Shown here in pieces: positions 25,160 to 33,480 of a stretch of DNA of 64,000 nucleotides. The stretch comes from Micromonospora rifamycinica. Its GTDB lineage: Bacteria > Actinomycetota > Actinomycetes > Mycobacteriales > Micromonosporaceae. The first letter of the stretch is position 1; the number at the start of each line of letters is the position of its first letter. Under the pieces are notes generated by a model. That model did no database searches. It worked only from the letters and a program-made list of their open reading frames with translations, and had not been told where the DNA came from. The position numbers and the translations under genes were made by a program. Location: NCBI RefSeq assembly GCF_900090265.1, contig NZ_LT607752.1, positions 248,001-312,000 of the forward strand. Direction: 5' to 3'.

Positions 25160-25204
25160 GGGTCTCCCTCGACGGGGCACCGCGCGGGCGGCGACGGTGC
25201 GACG

Positions 25205-26119
25205 ATGGCGATCATGGTGGAGGTCTTCGGTGAGGTGGCGGCGGACTACGACGAGATCCGGCCCGGATACCCGGCCGCCCTCGCCGGGGCCATCCTCGCC
25301 TATCACGGCGGGCCACCCGCCCGGCTGGTCGAGGTCGGCGCGGGCACCGGCCTGGCCACCGCCCTGCTGGTCGGCCTCGTCGCGGCGGACGGCGGCGCCG
25401 CATCGACCGGCCGGGCGGCGGACCTGACCGGCCCGGGACCGGCCGTACCGGCGGGCAGGGAGTCGGGTGCAGCCGAAGCGGTGGCCCCGGGTCCGGCCCG
25501 GGTTACCTGTATCGAGCCCGACGCGCGGATGGCGGCGGTGCTGACCGCCCGGTTTCCCGACGTCGAGGTGGTGGTGACCCGGTTCGAGCAGTGGTCGCCA
25601 CCGTCCGGTGGGGTGCCGCTGCTGGCCTGCGCGTTGGCCTGGCACTGGCTCGACCCGGCCACCCGCAACCGGCGGGCGTACGACGCGTTGGCCCCCGGCG
25701 GCACCCTGGCCGTCTTCGCCCACCGCTACGACTACGTCGACCCGGCCCGGTCGGCGGCCATCCGGGCGGCCTTCGAGTCGGTCGACCCGGTGCCGCACCA
25801 CGACCAGCCGGAGGACTGGTTCCACACCGACATCACCGCCAGCGGGCTCTTCACCGACGTACGCACGGTGGCGTTCCGCCGGGCGGTGCCGCTGGACACG
25901 GCGGCGTACCAGCGGCTGGTCGGCACCTTCTCCCCGCAGTTGCGCCGGCCGCCGGAGCTGCGGGAACGGGTGTTGTCGGCGATCGGGGCGGCGGTCGACG
26001 GCTTCGGCGGTACGGTCACCCTCGACCTGCGGACCACCCTGGTGCTGGCCCGCCGGGCGGCCGGAGGGGAAACCGGTGGGCGGGTCGTGTCGATCCGGCC
26101 GGGTTCCCGTTCGACCTGA
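25205..26119 (+). CDS. Class I SAM-dependent methyltransferase
   Basis: A 304-residue methyltransferase of the trans-aconitate/UbiE-like type. LVEVGAGTGLATALLVGLV (near residue 40) is motif I; CIEPDARMAAVLTARFPDVEV (near 100) supplies the acidic residue; LLACALAWHWLDPATR (near 138) is the family's AxxAxHWxD segment. An unusual Gly/Ala-rich insertion of about 35 residues separates motif I from strand 2. Divergent from the NUDIX gene. Its 3' end contains the ECF42-type promoter of the following DGPF gene. Confidence 0.85.
   Translation: MAIMVEVFGEVAADYDEIRPGYPAALAGAILAYHGGPPARLVEVGAGTGLATALLVGLVAADGGAASTGRAADLTGPGPAVPAGRESGAAEAVAPGPARVTCIEPDARMAAVLTARFPDVEVVVTRFEQWSPPSGGVPLLACALAWHWLDPATRNRRAYDALAPGGTLAVFAHRYDYVDPARSAAIRAAFESVDPVPHHDQPEDWFHTDITASGLFTDVRTVAFRRAVPLDTAAYQRLVGTFSPQLRRPPELRERVLSAIGAAVDGFGGTVTLDLRTTLVLARRAAGGETGGRVVSIRPGSRST
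26088..26115 (+). promoter_or_regulatory. ECF42-type promoter motif upstream of the DGPF gene
   Basis: TGTCGA (26088-26093) and CGAC (26112-26115) are spaced by 18 nt, 46 nt upstream of the DGPF start. Characterised ECF42 promoters carry TGTCGA at -35 and CGA/TC at -10, so this is most likely the autoregulated promoter of the DGPF/ECF42 pair. It lies within the last codons of the methyltransferase gene. Confidence 0.7.
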
Positions 26120-26161
26120 GGGTGAACGGGTCGACCGGCGGCCCGATGCTGAGGAGTGACG

Positions 26162-26581
26162 ATGGCCAAGTACATGCTGATCATGCGGGGTACCGACGAG
26201 TCCTTCGCCGCGATGACGGAGACGCCCTTCGAGGAGATGCTGGAGACGATGGGGCGGTTCAACGAGGAGTTGATCCGGGCGGGCGTGCTGGTGGCCGCCG
26301 AGGGCCTGGAGGACCCGGCGCAGAGCGTGGTGGTCGACTACAGCGCGGACCCCCCGGTCGTCACCGACGGCCCCTACGGCGAGACGAAGGAGCTGTTCGG
26401 CGGCTTCTACCTGATCGACGTGGCGTCGAAGGAGGAGGCCGTGGAGTGGGCCCGGCGGATGCCGGCGGTGAGCGGCAGCAAGTGCGAGGTGCGCCGGGTG
26501 CCGGGCATCGACGAGTTCCCGCAGGACAACGAGTGGATCATCAGGGAGCGGGCGTGGCGCGAGCGGACCGGCCAGCTCTGA
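26162..26581 (+). CDS. DGPF/YCII-domain protein, ECF42 partner
   Basis: A 139-residue YCII-related protein with the signature VVTDGPYGETKELFGGFYLIDVAS near residue 63 (the DGPF-type motif) in a ferredoxin-like fold. The family's biochemical role is unknown, but these genes are the standard neighbours and targets of ECF42 sigma factors. The ATG at 26162 has GAGGAG five nt upstream; a GTG two codons earlier is less likely. The sigma factor gene probably starts within its last 28 bases, implying translational coupling. Confidence 0.88.
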   Translation: MAKYMLIMRGTDESFAAMTETPFEEMLETMGRFNEELIRAGVLVAAEGLEDPAQSVVVDYSADPPVVTDGPYGETKELFGGFYLIDVASKEEAVEWARRMPAVSGSKCEVRRVPGIDEFPQDNEWIIRERAWRERTGQL

Positions 26582-27867
26582 CCCCGGTGACCGGCGACGG
26601 CCCGCCGAGCGCCGAGTCGGCACGGCGGGCCGTCGAGGCGCTCTGGCGGATCGAGTCCGCCCGGATCGTCGGGGCGTTGGCCCGCTACACCGGCGACTTC
26701 GCGCTCGCCGAGGACGTCGCGCAGGAGGCGGTGGCCGAGGCGCTGGTCGGCTGGGCGCGCGACGGCGTGCCGGCGAATCCGGTGGGCTGGCTGCTCACCA
26801 CCGCCCGTCGGCGCGCGGTCGACGCCTTCCGTCGCCGGGCGGCCCGCGACGCCCGGTACGCGGTGCTCGCCGGTCAGCTCGCCGAGGGCACGGACGGGTC
26901 GTCGGCCGGTGACCTGCCGTGGGATCCCGACCGGATCGACGACGACGTCCTGGCGCTGATGTTCGTGGCGTGCCATCCGGTGCTCTCGGCCGAGGCCCGG
27001 TTGACCCTGACGCTGCGGGTGGTCGGTGGCCTGTCCAGCGCGGAGATCGCCCGGGCGCTCCTGGTGCCGGTGCCCACCGTCCAGGCGCGGATCACCCGGG
27101 CCAAGAAGACGATCGCCGCCGCGCAGGTGCCGTTCGCGCTCCCCGAACCGGCCCAGCGACGGGAGCGGCTCGGCGCGGTCCTGACCGTGCTCTACGTGAT
27201 CTTCACGGAGGGGTCGACGGCGACGAGCGGTGACCGGCTGCTCCGCCCCGACCTGGCGTACGAGGCGATCCGGCTGGCCCGGACGCTGGCCGCGCTGCTG
27301 CCCGCCGAGCCGGAGGTGCACGGCCTGCTCGCCCTGTGCGAGCTGACCGCCGCGCGGTTCCCGGCCCGGGTCGACGCGGACGGCGCGGCGGTGCTGCTGA
27401 CGGATCAGGACCGGCGTCGGTGGGACCGCTCGGCGATCCGCCGGGGCGTGGCCGCGCTCGCCCGGGCCGTGGCGCCGGGGCGGGGCCTCGGGCCGTACGG
27501 GTTGCAGGCGGCCATCGCCGCCTGCCACGCCACAGCCGGGTCGGTGGAGCAGACCGACTGGGCCCGGGTGGTGCTCCTCTACGAGGCCCTGGGCCGGGTG
27601 GCCCCGTCGCCGGTCGTCGAGCTGAACCGGGCCGTCGCGGTGGCCATGGCCGACGGGCCGCTGCCGGCGTTGGCGCTGGTGGACCAGGTGGCCGCCACCG
27701 GTCGCCTGGCCGGGTCGTACCTGCTGCCGAGCGTGCGGGGTGAGCTGCTCGCCCGGCTCGGTCGGCACGGCGAGGCGCGGACCGAGCTGGAGTCCGCCGC
27801 CCGGTGCTGCCGTAACGACCGTGAGCGGGCGGTGCTGCTGCGCAAGGTGGACGCCCTGGGCGGCTGA
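26554..27867 (+). CDS. ECF42-group RNA polymerase sigma factor
   Basis: A 437-residue ECF sigma factor. Sigma-2 (RIVGALARYTGDFALAEDVAQEAVAEAL, near residue 40) and sigma-4 (LTLTLRVVGGLSSAEIARALLVPVPTVQARITRAKK, near 150) are followed by an extension of about 230 residues (DUF6596/TPR-like) that is the hallmark of the ECF42 group and replaces a separate anti-sigma factor. The GTG at 26554 is chosen because GGGAGCGG precedes it; a second GTG at 26587 is possible. Encoded directly after its DGPF partner, as in other actinomycetes. Confidence 0.9.
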   Translation: MARADRPALTPVTGDGPPSAESARRAVEALWRIESARIVGALARYTGDFALAEDVAQEAVAEALVGWARDGVPANPVGWLLTTARRRAVDAFRRRAARDARYAVLAGQLAEGTDGSSAGDLPWDPDRIDDDVLALMFVACHPVLSAEARLTLTLRVVGGLSSAEIARALLVPVPTVQARITRAKKTIAAAQVPFALPEPAQRRERLGAVLTVLYVIFTEGSTATSGDRLLRPDLAYEAIRLARTLAALLPAEPEVHGLLALCELTAARFPARVDADGAAVLLTDQDRRRWDRSAIRRGVAALARAVAPGRGLGPYGLQAAIAACHATAGSVEQTDWARVVLLYEALGRVAPSPVVELNRAVAVAMADGPLPALALVDQVAATGRLAGSYLLPSVRGELLARLGRHGEARTELESAARCCRNDRERAVLLRKVDALGG

Positions 27868-27896
27868 TCGGGGCCGGGGGCGGTACGCTGCCCGCC

Positions 27897-28391
27897 GTGG
27901 CAGGTCTGTTGAGGAACGTGGCGACCCGGCTCGGCCGGATGACCGGCGTGGTCGGCGCGCAGCGGGGCACCGCCGGCCCGATCCCGGCCCAGCCGGCCCG
28001 GCGGCGGCAGGTCAGCGCCCTGCAACGACGGGAGCTGTCGTACGCCCCGGAGCCGGACGGGCAGGCCGACCCGGGGGAGATCGTCTGGACCTGGGTGCCC
28101 TACGAGGACGACCCGAAGCAGGGCAAGGACCGCCCGGTGCTGGTGGTCGGCCGCTCCAGCCGCACCCTGTTCGGGCTGATGCTCTCCAGCCAGAGCGAGC
28201 GGGACGGCCAGCGGCACTGGCTGGGGCTGGGGCCGGGGGAGTGGGACCGCGACGCGCGTCCCAGCTGGGTGCGGCTGGACCGGGTGCTCACCATGCGGGA
28301 GGACAGCATCCGCCGCGAGGGTGCGGTGCTGGACCGGGTGCGGTTCGACCGGGTGGGGCAGGCGCTGCGGTCCGGGTACGGCTGGCGCTGA
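27897..28391 (+). CDS. PemK/MazF-like protein, orphan
   Basis: A 164-residue protein whose region from residue 60 resembles the MazF/PemK ribonuclease fold: GEIVWTWVPYEDDPKQGKDRPVLVVGR corresponds to the beta-1/beta-2 segment with the conserved Arg-Pro-Val-Leu-Val. The first ~55 residues are a basic, Pro-rich extension absent from classical toxins. No antitoxin gene is adjacent on either strand, so it may be a solitary member with a regulatory rather than toxin role. The GTG start lies 29 nt after the sigma gene, suggesting possible co-transcription. Confidence 0.7.
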   Translation: MAGLLRNVATRLGRMTGVVGAQRGTAGPIPAQPARRRQVSALQRRELSYAPEPDGQADPGEIVWTWVPYEDDPKQGKDRPVLVVGRSSRTLFGLMLSSQSERDGQRHWLGLGPGEWDRDARPSWVRLDRVLTMREDSIRREGAVLDRVRFDRVGQALRSGYGWR

Positions 28392-28499
28392 CCCGCCGCC
28401 CGCTCCGAACGGCCCGGGTCCGCTCACGGGTGGCCCCGCCGGAGCCGCTGGAAGGCGGTCGGCCGGGGTCCGACGTGGGTGTCGGCCCGGGGCCGCGTT

Positions 28500-29150
28500 T
28501 CAGCACTCGGCGAGGCGGGCCGCGTCGAGCAGTTGCCGGGGTGACTGCCGGCTGGTGACGCCCTTCGCCCGGTACATCGCGGCGTCGGCCCGGCACAGCG
28601 CGTCGGCCAGCTGGGTGGGACCGGTGACCGGGGCGAGCCCGACCGAGGCGGTGACCCGGACGCTGCACGGACCCAGCGGGATGGGGGCGGCCAGCGCGTC
28701 GCGCAGCCGCCGGGTGGCGTGGTCGATCCAGCGCCGGTCGACCGAGGGGCTGGCCAGCAGGCCGGCGAACTCGTCCCCGCCGAGCCGGGCGACCAGGTTG
28801 TCCCCGGCGAAGGCGGCCAGTCGTTGGGCGACGCTGATCAGTACCTGGTCGCCGGCGGCGTGCCCGTAGCGGTCGTTGACCTGTTTGAAGTCGTTGAGGT
28901 CGAGGACCACCGCGATGAGGGGTTGCCCGCCGGCGTCGGTGAGCAGCGTGGCGGCCAGCCGGTAGAAGGCTCTCCGGTTGGGTAGCCCGGTGAGCGGATC
29001 GTGGCTGGCGGCGTGCCGCTCGGCGGCGAGTTCGGCCTGGAGGTGCTCCAGTTCCGCCTCGGCCTGGAGTGCCCGGCGGCGTAGCTGCCACACCGAGACC
29101 AGGGCCCCGGCTGCGGAGACGCCGGACGCGACGGTCAACGGATCCGGCAC
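28500..29150 (-). CDS. GGDEF diguanylate cyclase
   Basis: A 216-residue c-di-GMP synthase. One N-terminal membrane helix (LTVASGVSAAGALVSVWQL) is followed by a short coiled coil (RRRALQAEAELEHLQAELAAERHA) and a complete GGDEF domain: DPLTGLPNRRAFY, DLNDFKQVNDRYGHAAGDQVL and the active site RLGGDEFAGLL (near residue 130). An RxxD inhibitory site is not evident five residues before GGDEF, so product inhibition is uncertain. No PAS or GAF input domain. The GTG start follows GAGGGAGGA. Confidence 0.92.
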   Translation of the reverse strand: MPDPLTVASGVSAAGALVSVWQLRRRALQAEAELEHLQAELAAERHAASHDPLTGLPNRRAFYRLAATLLTDAGGQPLIAVVLDLNDFKQVNDRYGHAAGDQVLISVAQRLAAFAGDNLVARLGGDEFAGLLASPSVDRRWIDHATRRLRDALAAPIPLGPCSVRVTASVGLAPVTGPTQLADALCRADAAMYRAKGVTSRQSPRQLLDAARLAEC

Positions 29151-29273
29151 GGGTCCTCCCTCGCGGTGTCGGCGTACGGTCCGGGCGGCGGCGGCCGTCG
29201 TGCCGCACCGGACCCTCGTTTCCCCAGGTGAATGCCCCCGGGGTGGTAACCCAAAGTGAACGGATAAGTACCG

Positions 29274-29332
29274 CGCACGTGCGTTATCATGCTCGCTGTC
29301 CGATGCAGATGCAATAGCAGATGCACGTGCAT
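29274..29332. promoter_or_regulatory. Two palindromes with a shared GCACGTGC core
   Basis: CGCACGTGCG (29274-29283) and ATGCACGTGCAT (29321-29332) are perfect palindromes sharing GCACGTGC, with centres 48 bp apart, between the diguanylate cyclase and DUF397 genes. Short GATGCA repeats surround the second. They look like twin binding sites for a dimeric regulator. Confidence 0.5.
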
Positions 29333-29419
29333 CACGGCCGAATCTGATGTCGCGCAGCCCTTCCAGCCCTGGACCATCCCCTCGCGACACCGGGTCCGAA
29401 CCCCGACAGAAAGACATCC

Positions 29420-29659
29420 ATGCAGCAGCCTGAGAACGGCGTCCCCACCACCCAGCTGCCCCCCCTGAGGTGGGAGAAGAGCCGGCGGAGCAACCCCAGC
29501 GGCAACTGCGTCGAGTTGGCCGAGCTACCCGGCGGCGCCGGCATCGCCATGCGCAACTCCCGCCATCCCGACGGGCCGGCCCTGATCTACACGGTGGACG
29601 AGATAACGGCTTTCGTCCTCGGCGCGCGGGACGGCGACTTCGACCATCTGATCGGCTAG
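29420..29659 (+). CDS. DUF397 domain protein
   Basis: A 79-residue DUF397 protein with the typical WEKSRRSNPSGNCVELAELPGG...IAMRNSRHPDGPALIYTVDEITAFVLGARDGDFDHL layout. DUF397 proteins partner with XRE/DUF5753 regulators of the WhiJ type in actinomycetes and may bind and modulate them. The regulator gene lies 142 nt downstream on the same strand, fitting that pairing. Start chosen by family length; GAAAG is a weak ribosome binding site. Confidence 0.9.
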   Translation: MQQPENGVPTTQLPPLRWEKSRRSNPSGNCVELAELPGGAGIAMRNSRHPDGPALIYTVDEITAFVLGARDGDFDHLIG

Positions 29660-29801
29660 TGTTCGACGGTCCCGCCCAGGGGACCGTGTTCGTCCGGAGG
29701 ATGTTCACCTCACCGTCGGTCCATGGCATGCTTACTCGTCGGCCGGGCGGGGGCCGGGGAATCACGATCGGTCGTGGGCATTGTGCGGAGGGGCGGGGCA
29801 C

Positions 29802-30689
29802 GTGACGATGGTTGCCGCCGAGGGGGGGCCGGCCACCGGTCCCACGGTGTTGCGGATGCTGCTCGGCGCGCAGTTGCGCCGGTTGCGGGAGGCCAGCGGT
29901 GTCACGCGTGAGGGCGCCGGCTGGGAGATCCGTTCCTCGGAGTCGAAGATCAGCCGGATGGAGCTGGGCCGGGTCGGCTTCAAGGAACGTGACGTCGCCG
30001 ACCTGCTCACCCTCTACGGCGTCACCGCCGACGAGGAGCGCGGCGCGTTGCTCAAGCTGGCCCGGGACGCCAACAGCCCCGGGTGGTGGCACCGCTACGG
30101 CGACGTGCTGCCCGGCTGGTTCCAGTCCTATCTGGGCCTGGAGGCCGCCGCTGCGTTGATCCGCAGCTACGAGGTGCAGTTCGTCCCCGGCCTGTTGCAG
30201 ACCCCGGAGTACGCCCGCGCGGTGGTCCTGCTCGGGCACCGGGGGGCGGCGGTGGACGAGGTGGACCGCCGGGTGGAGCTGCGTATGCAGCGTCAACAGC
30301 TGCTGCGCCGCGCCGACCCGCCGCAGCTCTGGGCGGTGATCGACGAGGCCGCCCTGCGTCGGCCGATCGGTGGCCGGGAGGTGAAGCGGGGGCAGTTGAC
30401 CGCGCTGATCGAGGCGACCCGTTCGCCGCACGTCCGGCTGCAGGTCATCCCGTTCGACGCGGGCGGCCACGCCGCGGCCGGCGGGGCCTTCACCATCCTG
30501 CGCTTCGGCGACGACGACCTGCCCGACATCGTCTACATCGAGCAGCTGACCAGCGCGCTCTACCTCGACAAGCGGGAGGACCTGGACTACTACGCGGCGG
30601 CGATGGAACGGCTCTGCGTCGAGGCCACCCCGCCGGAGCGTACGCCGGAGGTGCTCACCCGACTGCGTGACGAGCTGTACCCGGAGTAA
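29802..30689 (+). CDS. XRE-family regulator with DUF5753 (WhiJ-like)
   Basis: A 295-residue DNA-binding protein: an N-terminal helix-turn-helix (LGAQLRRLREASGVTREGAGWEIRSSESKISRMELGRVGF, residues 20-60) followed by a DUF5753 domain recognisable from FVPGLLQTPEYARAV, LLRRADPPQLWAVIDEAALRRPIG and QVIPFDAGGHAAAGGAFTIL. Regulators of this type control development and secondary metabolism in streptomycetes together with a DUF397 protein. GTG at 29802 is chosen because GGAGG lies ten nt upstream; an ATG two codons later is possible. Its targets may include the neighbouring DUF397 and cyclase genes. Confidence 0.9.
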   Translation: MTMVAAEGGPATGPTVLRMLLGAQLRRLREASGVTREGAGWEIRSSESKISRMELGRVGFKERDVADLLTLYGVTADEERGALLKLARDANSPGWWHRYGDVLPGWFQSYLGLEAAAALIRSYEVQFVPGLLQTPEYARAVVLLGHRGAAVDEVDRRVELRMQRQQLLRRADPPQLWAVIDEAALRRPIGGREVKRGQLTALIEATRSPHVRLQVIPFDAGGHAAAGGAFTILRFGDDDLPDIVYIEQLTSALYLDKREDLDYYAAAMERLCVEATPPERTPEVLTRLRDELYPE

Positions 30690-30787
30690 CCGCACCACCG
30701 CTTCGCCGACCGCACCCGGGCGACCTCTACGATGGCGGAACCGCAGACAGTGGACGGACGCCATCACCCCCGGGATGGCACGGAGTC

Positions 30788-31642
30788 ATGGAGGACCCGG
30801 TGACCACCGATGCCCCGACGGGCGCCGCCCCGCACCCCAGCGACCGGATCGACACCTCGGTCGCGCACCCGGCCCGCCGCTACAACTACTGGCTCGGTGG
30901 CAAGGACAACTTCCAGGCCGACCGGGACTCCGGGGACGCGATGGCGGCGGCCTTCCCGACCATCCGCACCGCCGCCCTGGAGAACCGCCGGTTCCTGCAG
31001 CGTGCGGTCGCCCACCTGGCCCGGGAGGCGGGCGTCCGGCAGTTCCTGGACATCGGCACCGGTATCCCGACGGCGAACAACACCCACGAGGTGGCGCAGG
31101 CCGTCGCACCGCAGTCCCGGGTGGTCTACGTCGACAACGACCCGATCGTGCTGGCCCACGCCCGCGCGTTGCTGACCAGCTCGACGCAGGGCGCCACCGC
31201 CTACATCGACGCCGACCTGCGCGATCCGGAGAAGATCCTGCACCACCCCGAGCTGCGGCGGACCCTCGACCTGGAGCAGCCGGTCGCCCTGATGTTGGTG
31301 GCCATCCTGCACTTCGTGCCGGATCCGGACGACCCCTACGGCGTGGTCCGCCGGTTGCTCGCGGAGCTGCCGCCGGGCAGCTACCTGGCCGCGTCGCACG
31401 CCACCTTCGACCACCTCGCCCCCGAGGTGGCCGAGGAGGCCCGGGAGGCGACCCGGGTCGGCAACGCGCCCGGCATGATCAACCTCCGCGGCCGGGACGA
31501 GTTCGCCCGGTTCTTCGACGGCCTGGACCTGGTGGAGCCGGGCCTCGTCTCGGTGGCCGAATGGCGGGCCGGGGCCGAACCGCAGCCCCGTCCCACGGCC
31601 GCCGAGGTGAGCATGTACTGCGGGGTAGCCCGCAAGGGCTGA
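30788..31642 (+). CDS. DUF574-family SAM-dependent methyltransferase
   Basis: A 284-residue protein of the actinomycete DUF574 family (SAV2177-like). Diagnostic segments are IDTSVAHPARRYNYWLGGKDNF near residue 21, FLDIGTGIPTANNTHEVAQ near residue 80, VVYVDNDPIVLAHARALL and ALMLVAILHFVPD. Members bind SAM, but their substrates are unknown. Genomes of this group carry many copies, often beside XRE/DUF397 genes as here. The start is 98 nt after the regulator stop. Confidence 0.9.
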   Translation: MEDPVTTDAPTGAAPHPSDRIDTSVAHPARRYNYWLGGKDNFQADRDSGDAMAAAFPTIRTAALENRRFLQRAVAHLAREAGVRQFLDIGTGIPTANNTHEVAQAVAPQSRVVYVDNDPIVLAHARALLTSSTQGATAYIDADLRDPEKILHHPELRRTLDLEQPVALMLVAILHFVPDPDDPYGVVRRLLAELPPGSYLAASHATFDHLAPEVAEEAREATRVGNAPGMINLRGRDEFARFFDGLDLVEPGLVSVAEWRAGAEPQPRPTAAEVSMYCGVARKG

Positions 31643-31697
31643 CGGCCCTCCGGTCGCGCCGCCGGGATCCCCGCGCGGCGGGAGCGCCGGCCGGTGG

Positions 31698-32516
31698 TCA
31701 GGCCGGCTCGACCCGGTCCCCGGCGGCGACCCGGCCACCCCGCACCACCACCGCGTACACCCCGACGCAGGGTTGCGCCCCCAGCTCGGGCAGCGGGACC
31801 ACCCGGTTGCGTCGGGTCGGCCGCCGCAGCGCCTCCGGATCACGGGGGAGCACGCCGTGCGCCAGGGTGGGCACCGCGCACCGGGGGGTCGGCACCAGCA
31901 CCCGCAGCACCACCTCCGCGCCGACCCGCAACTCCCGACCCGGCCACCCGTTCTCCACGAAGCCCGTCGCGTCGGTGGCCACGACCAGGTTGGGCCGGTA
32001 GCGGGGCACCGCCGCCAGGGGCAGGCCGAGCGCGTCCAGACTGGCCGTGGTGACCAGGTGCAGCGGCGCGAAGTCGACCAGGCTGCCGGCCGGGGCGACG
32101 CCGCCCAACGGGTTCCCGGTCACCGGCACGTCGGCGTCCGGCCCCTCGGCCAGCACCGCGTCCGGGTCGGCCCGGTCCAGCAGGGCGTCGGCGGGCACGG
32201 TGTCGGTGAGCGTGACCGCCCGGCCGAGCAGCCGGGACAGCGCGGCGTCCAGGCGGTGGTCGGGATGGGCGTGGACGCTGCCGTCGGGGAGGGTGAGGCG
32301 TACCCGGTCGGGGGCGTCGCCGGTCGCCCGGACCCCGAGCAGGGCCGACCAGCGTCGGGGCCGCTTCGCGCTGCCGACCCGCCCGGTCTCCCGGTCCAGC
32401 ACGGCGAGCCGACGGTCACCGGCCACGCCCCGACCGTCCACGGTGGTGTCGGGGAGCGGTTCGCCCAGCATCGACTTGACCGGGTACCGCCACAGCTGGG
32501 CCACCTGTCCGTACAC
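31698..32516 (-). CDS. MOSC domain protein with N-terminal beta-barrel
   Basis: A 272-residue MOSC-family protein. VAQLWRYPVKSMLGEPLPD is the start of the MOSC N-terminal beta-barrel domain, and the MOSC core carries RYRPNLVV and a conserved cysteine in TPRCAVPTLAHG near residue 220. The family binds a sulfur-carrying ligand or molybdenum cofactor (for example mARC and YcbX) and can reduce N-hydroxylated compounds, but no ferredoxin domain is fused. The GTG start is supported by family length. Divergent from the DedA gene. Confidence 0.85.
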   Translation of the reverse strand: MYGQVAQLWRYPVKSMLGEPLPDTTVDGRGVAGDRRLAVLDRETGRVGSAKRPRRWSALLGVRATGDAPDRVRLTLPDGSVHAHPDHRLDAALSRLLGRAVTLTDTVPADALLDRADPDAVLAEGPDADVPVTGNPLGGVAPAGSLVDFAPLHLVTTASLDALGLPLAAVPRYRPNLVVATDATGFVENGWPGRELRVGAEVVLRVLVPTPRCAVPTLAHGVLPRDPEALRRPTRRNRVVPLPELGAQPCVGVYAVVVRGGRVAAGDRVEPA

Positions 32517-32592
32517 GGGTCCAACGCTAACCGGCGCGGGGCGGCCGGTCGGTCCCGTGGTCGATCCGTCGACCGGCTCGTAACGTTGTCGG

Positions 32593-33387
32593 ATGATCAC
32601 ACGCTCCCTGGCGCTCAGCCCCCGCACGGTCGTGTCCGCCGCCGAGCCGTCGTCCGAGGGGCCGGTGGGTTACGTCACCGGCCTGGTGGAGCGGCTCGGC
32701 GGGCCGGGCGCGGGGCTGGCGGTGGCGTTGGAGAACCTCTTCCCGCCGATCCCCAGCGAGGTGATCCTGCCGCTGGCCGGCTTCGCCGCCGCCCAGGGGC
32801 GGATCAGCCTGGTCTCGGCGATCCTCTGGACCACCCTCGGTTCGGTGGTCGGCGCCTGGGTGCTGTACGGCATCGGCGCGGCGCTGGGCCGCGACCGGAT
32901 GCGGGCGGTGGCGGCCCGACTGCCGCTGGTGAAGCTGAGCGACGTGGACCGTACCGAGGCGTGGTTCCTCAAGCACGGGGTCAAGGCGGTGTTCTTCGGG
33001 CGGATGATCCCGATCTTCCGGAGCCTCATCTCGGTCCCGGCCGGGGTGGAGCGGATGCCGGTCCCGACATTCCTGCTCTACACCACGCTGGGCAGCCTGA
33101 TCTGGAACACCACCTTCGTGCTGGCCGGTTATCTCCTCGGCGACAACTGGCACGTCGTCGAGGAGTACGTCGGGTCGTTCCAGCGGGTCGTCATCGTGGT
33201 CTGCGTCGCCGCCGCCGGCTGGTTCGTGGTCAGCCGGATCCGCGCCGCCCGTGCCGCCCGCGCCGACGCCCCGGCCGCCGGACCCCCGCCCGGCGTCGAC
33301 CCCGTGGACCGGCCGGACCGGGACGGGGGCAGCACCTACCGGGGGACCGTCTACCGGGGCGGGGTCTGGGGGCGTGACACCGAATGA
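32593..33387 (+). CDS. DedA family membrane protein
   Basis: A 264-residue DedA/SNARE-associated membrane protein involved in lipid flipping or membrane homeostasis. The motifs ENLFPPIPSEVILPLAGF (near residue 50) and FFGRMIPIFRSLISVPAG (near 138) are diagnostic, the latter with the conserved Arg residues. Four or five hydrophobic segments are visible and a disordered charged tail of ~45 residues follows. Transcribed alone with the MOSC gene divergent. Confidence 0.92.
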   Translation: MITRSLALSPRTVVSAAEPSSEGPVGYVTGLVERLGGPGAGLAVALENLFPPIPSEVILPLAGFAAAQGRISLVSAILWTTLGSVVGAWVLYGIGAALGRDRMRAVAARLPLVKLSDVDRTEAWFLKHGVKAVFFGRMIPIFRSLISVPAGVERMPVPTFLLYTTLGSLIWNTTFVLAGYLLGDNWHVVEEYVGSFQRVVIVVCVAAAGWFVVSRIRAARAARADAPAAGPPPGVDPVDRPDRDGGSTYRGTVYRGGVWGRDTE

Positions 33388-33480
33388 CCCGGGTCGGCGC
33401 TGGCACGGTACCCGGGTGGAGTGATCCGTTCCGGCTGCCCGTACGTAGTGCTGGGTGGGGGACCGGACAGGGGAGGCACG

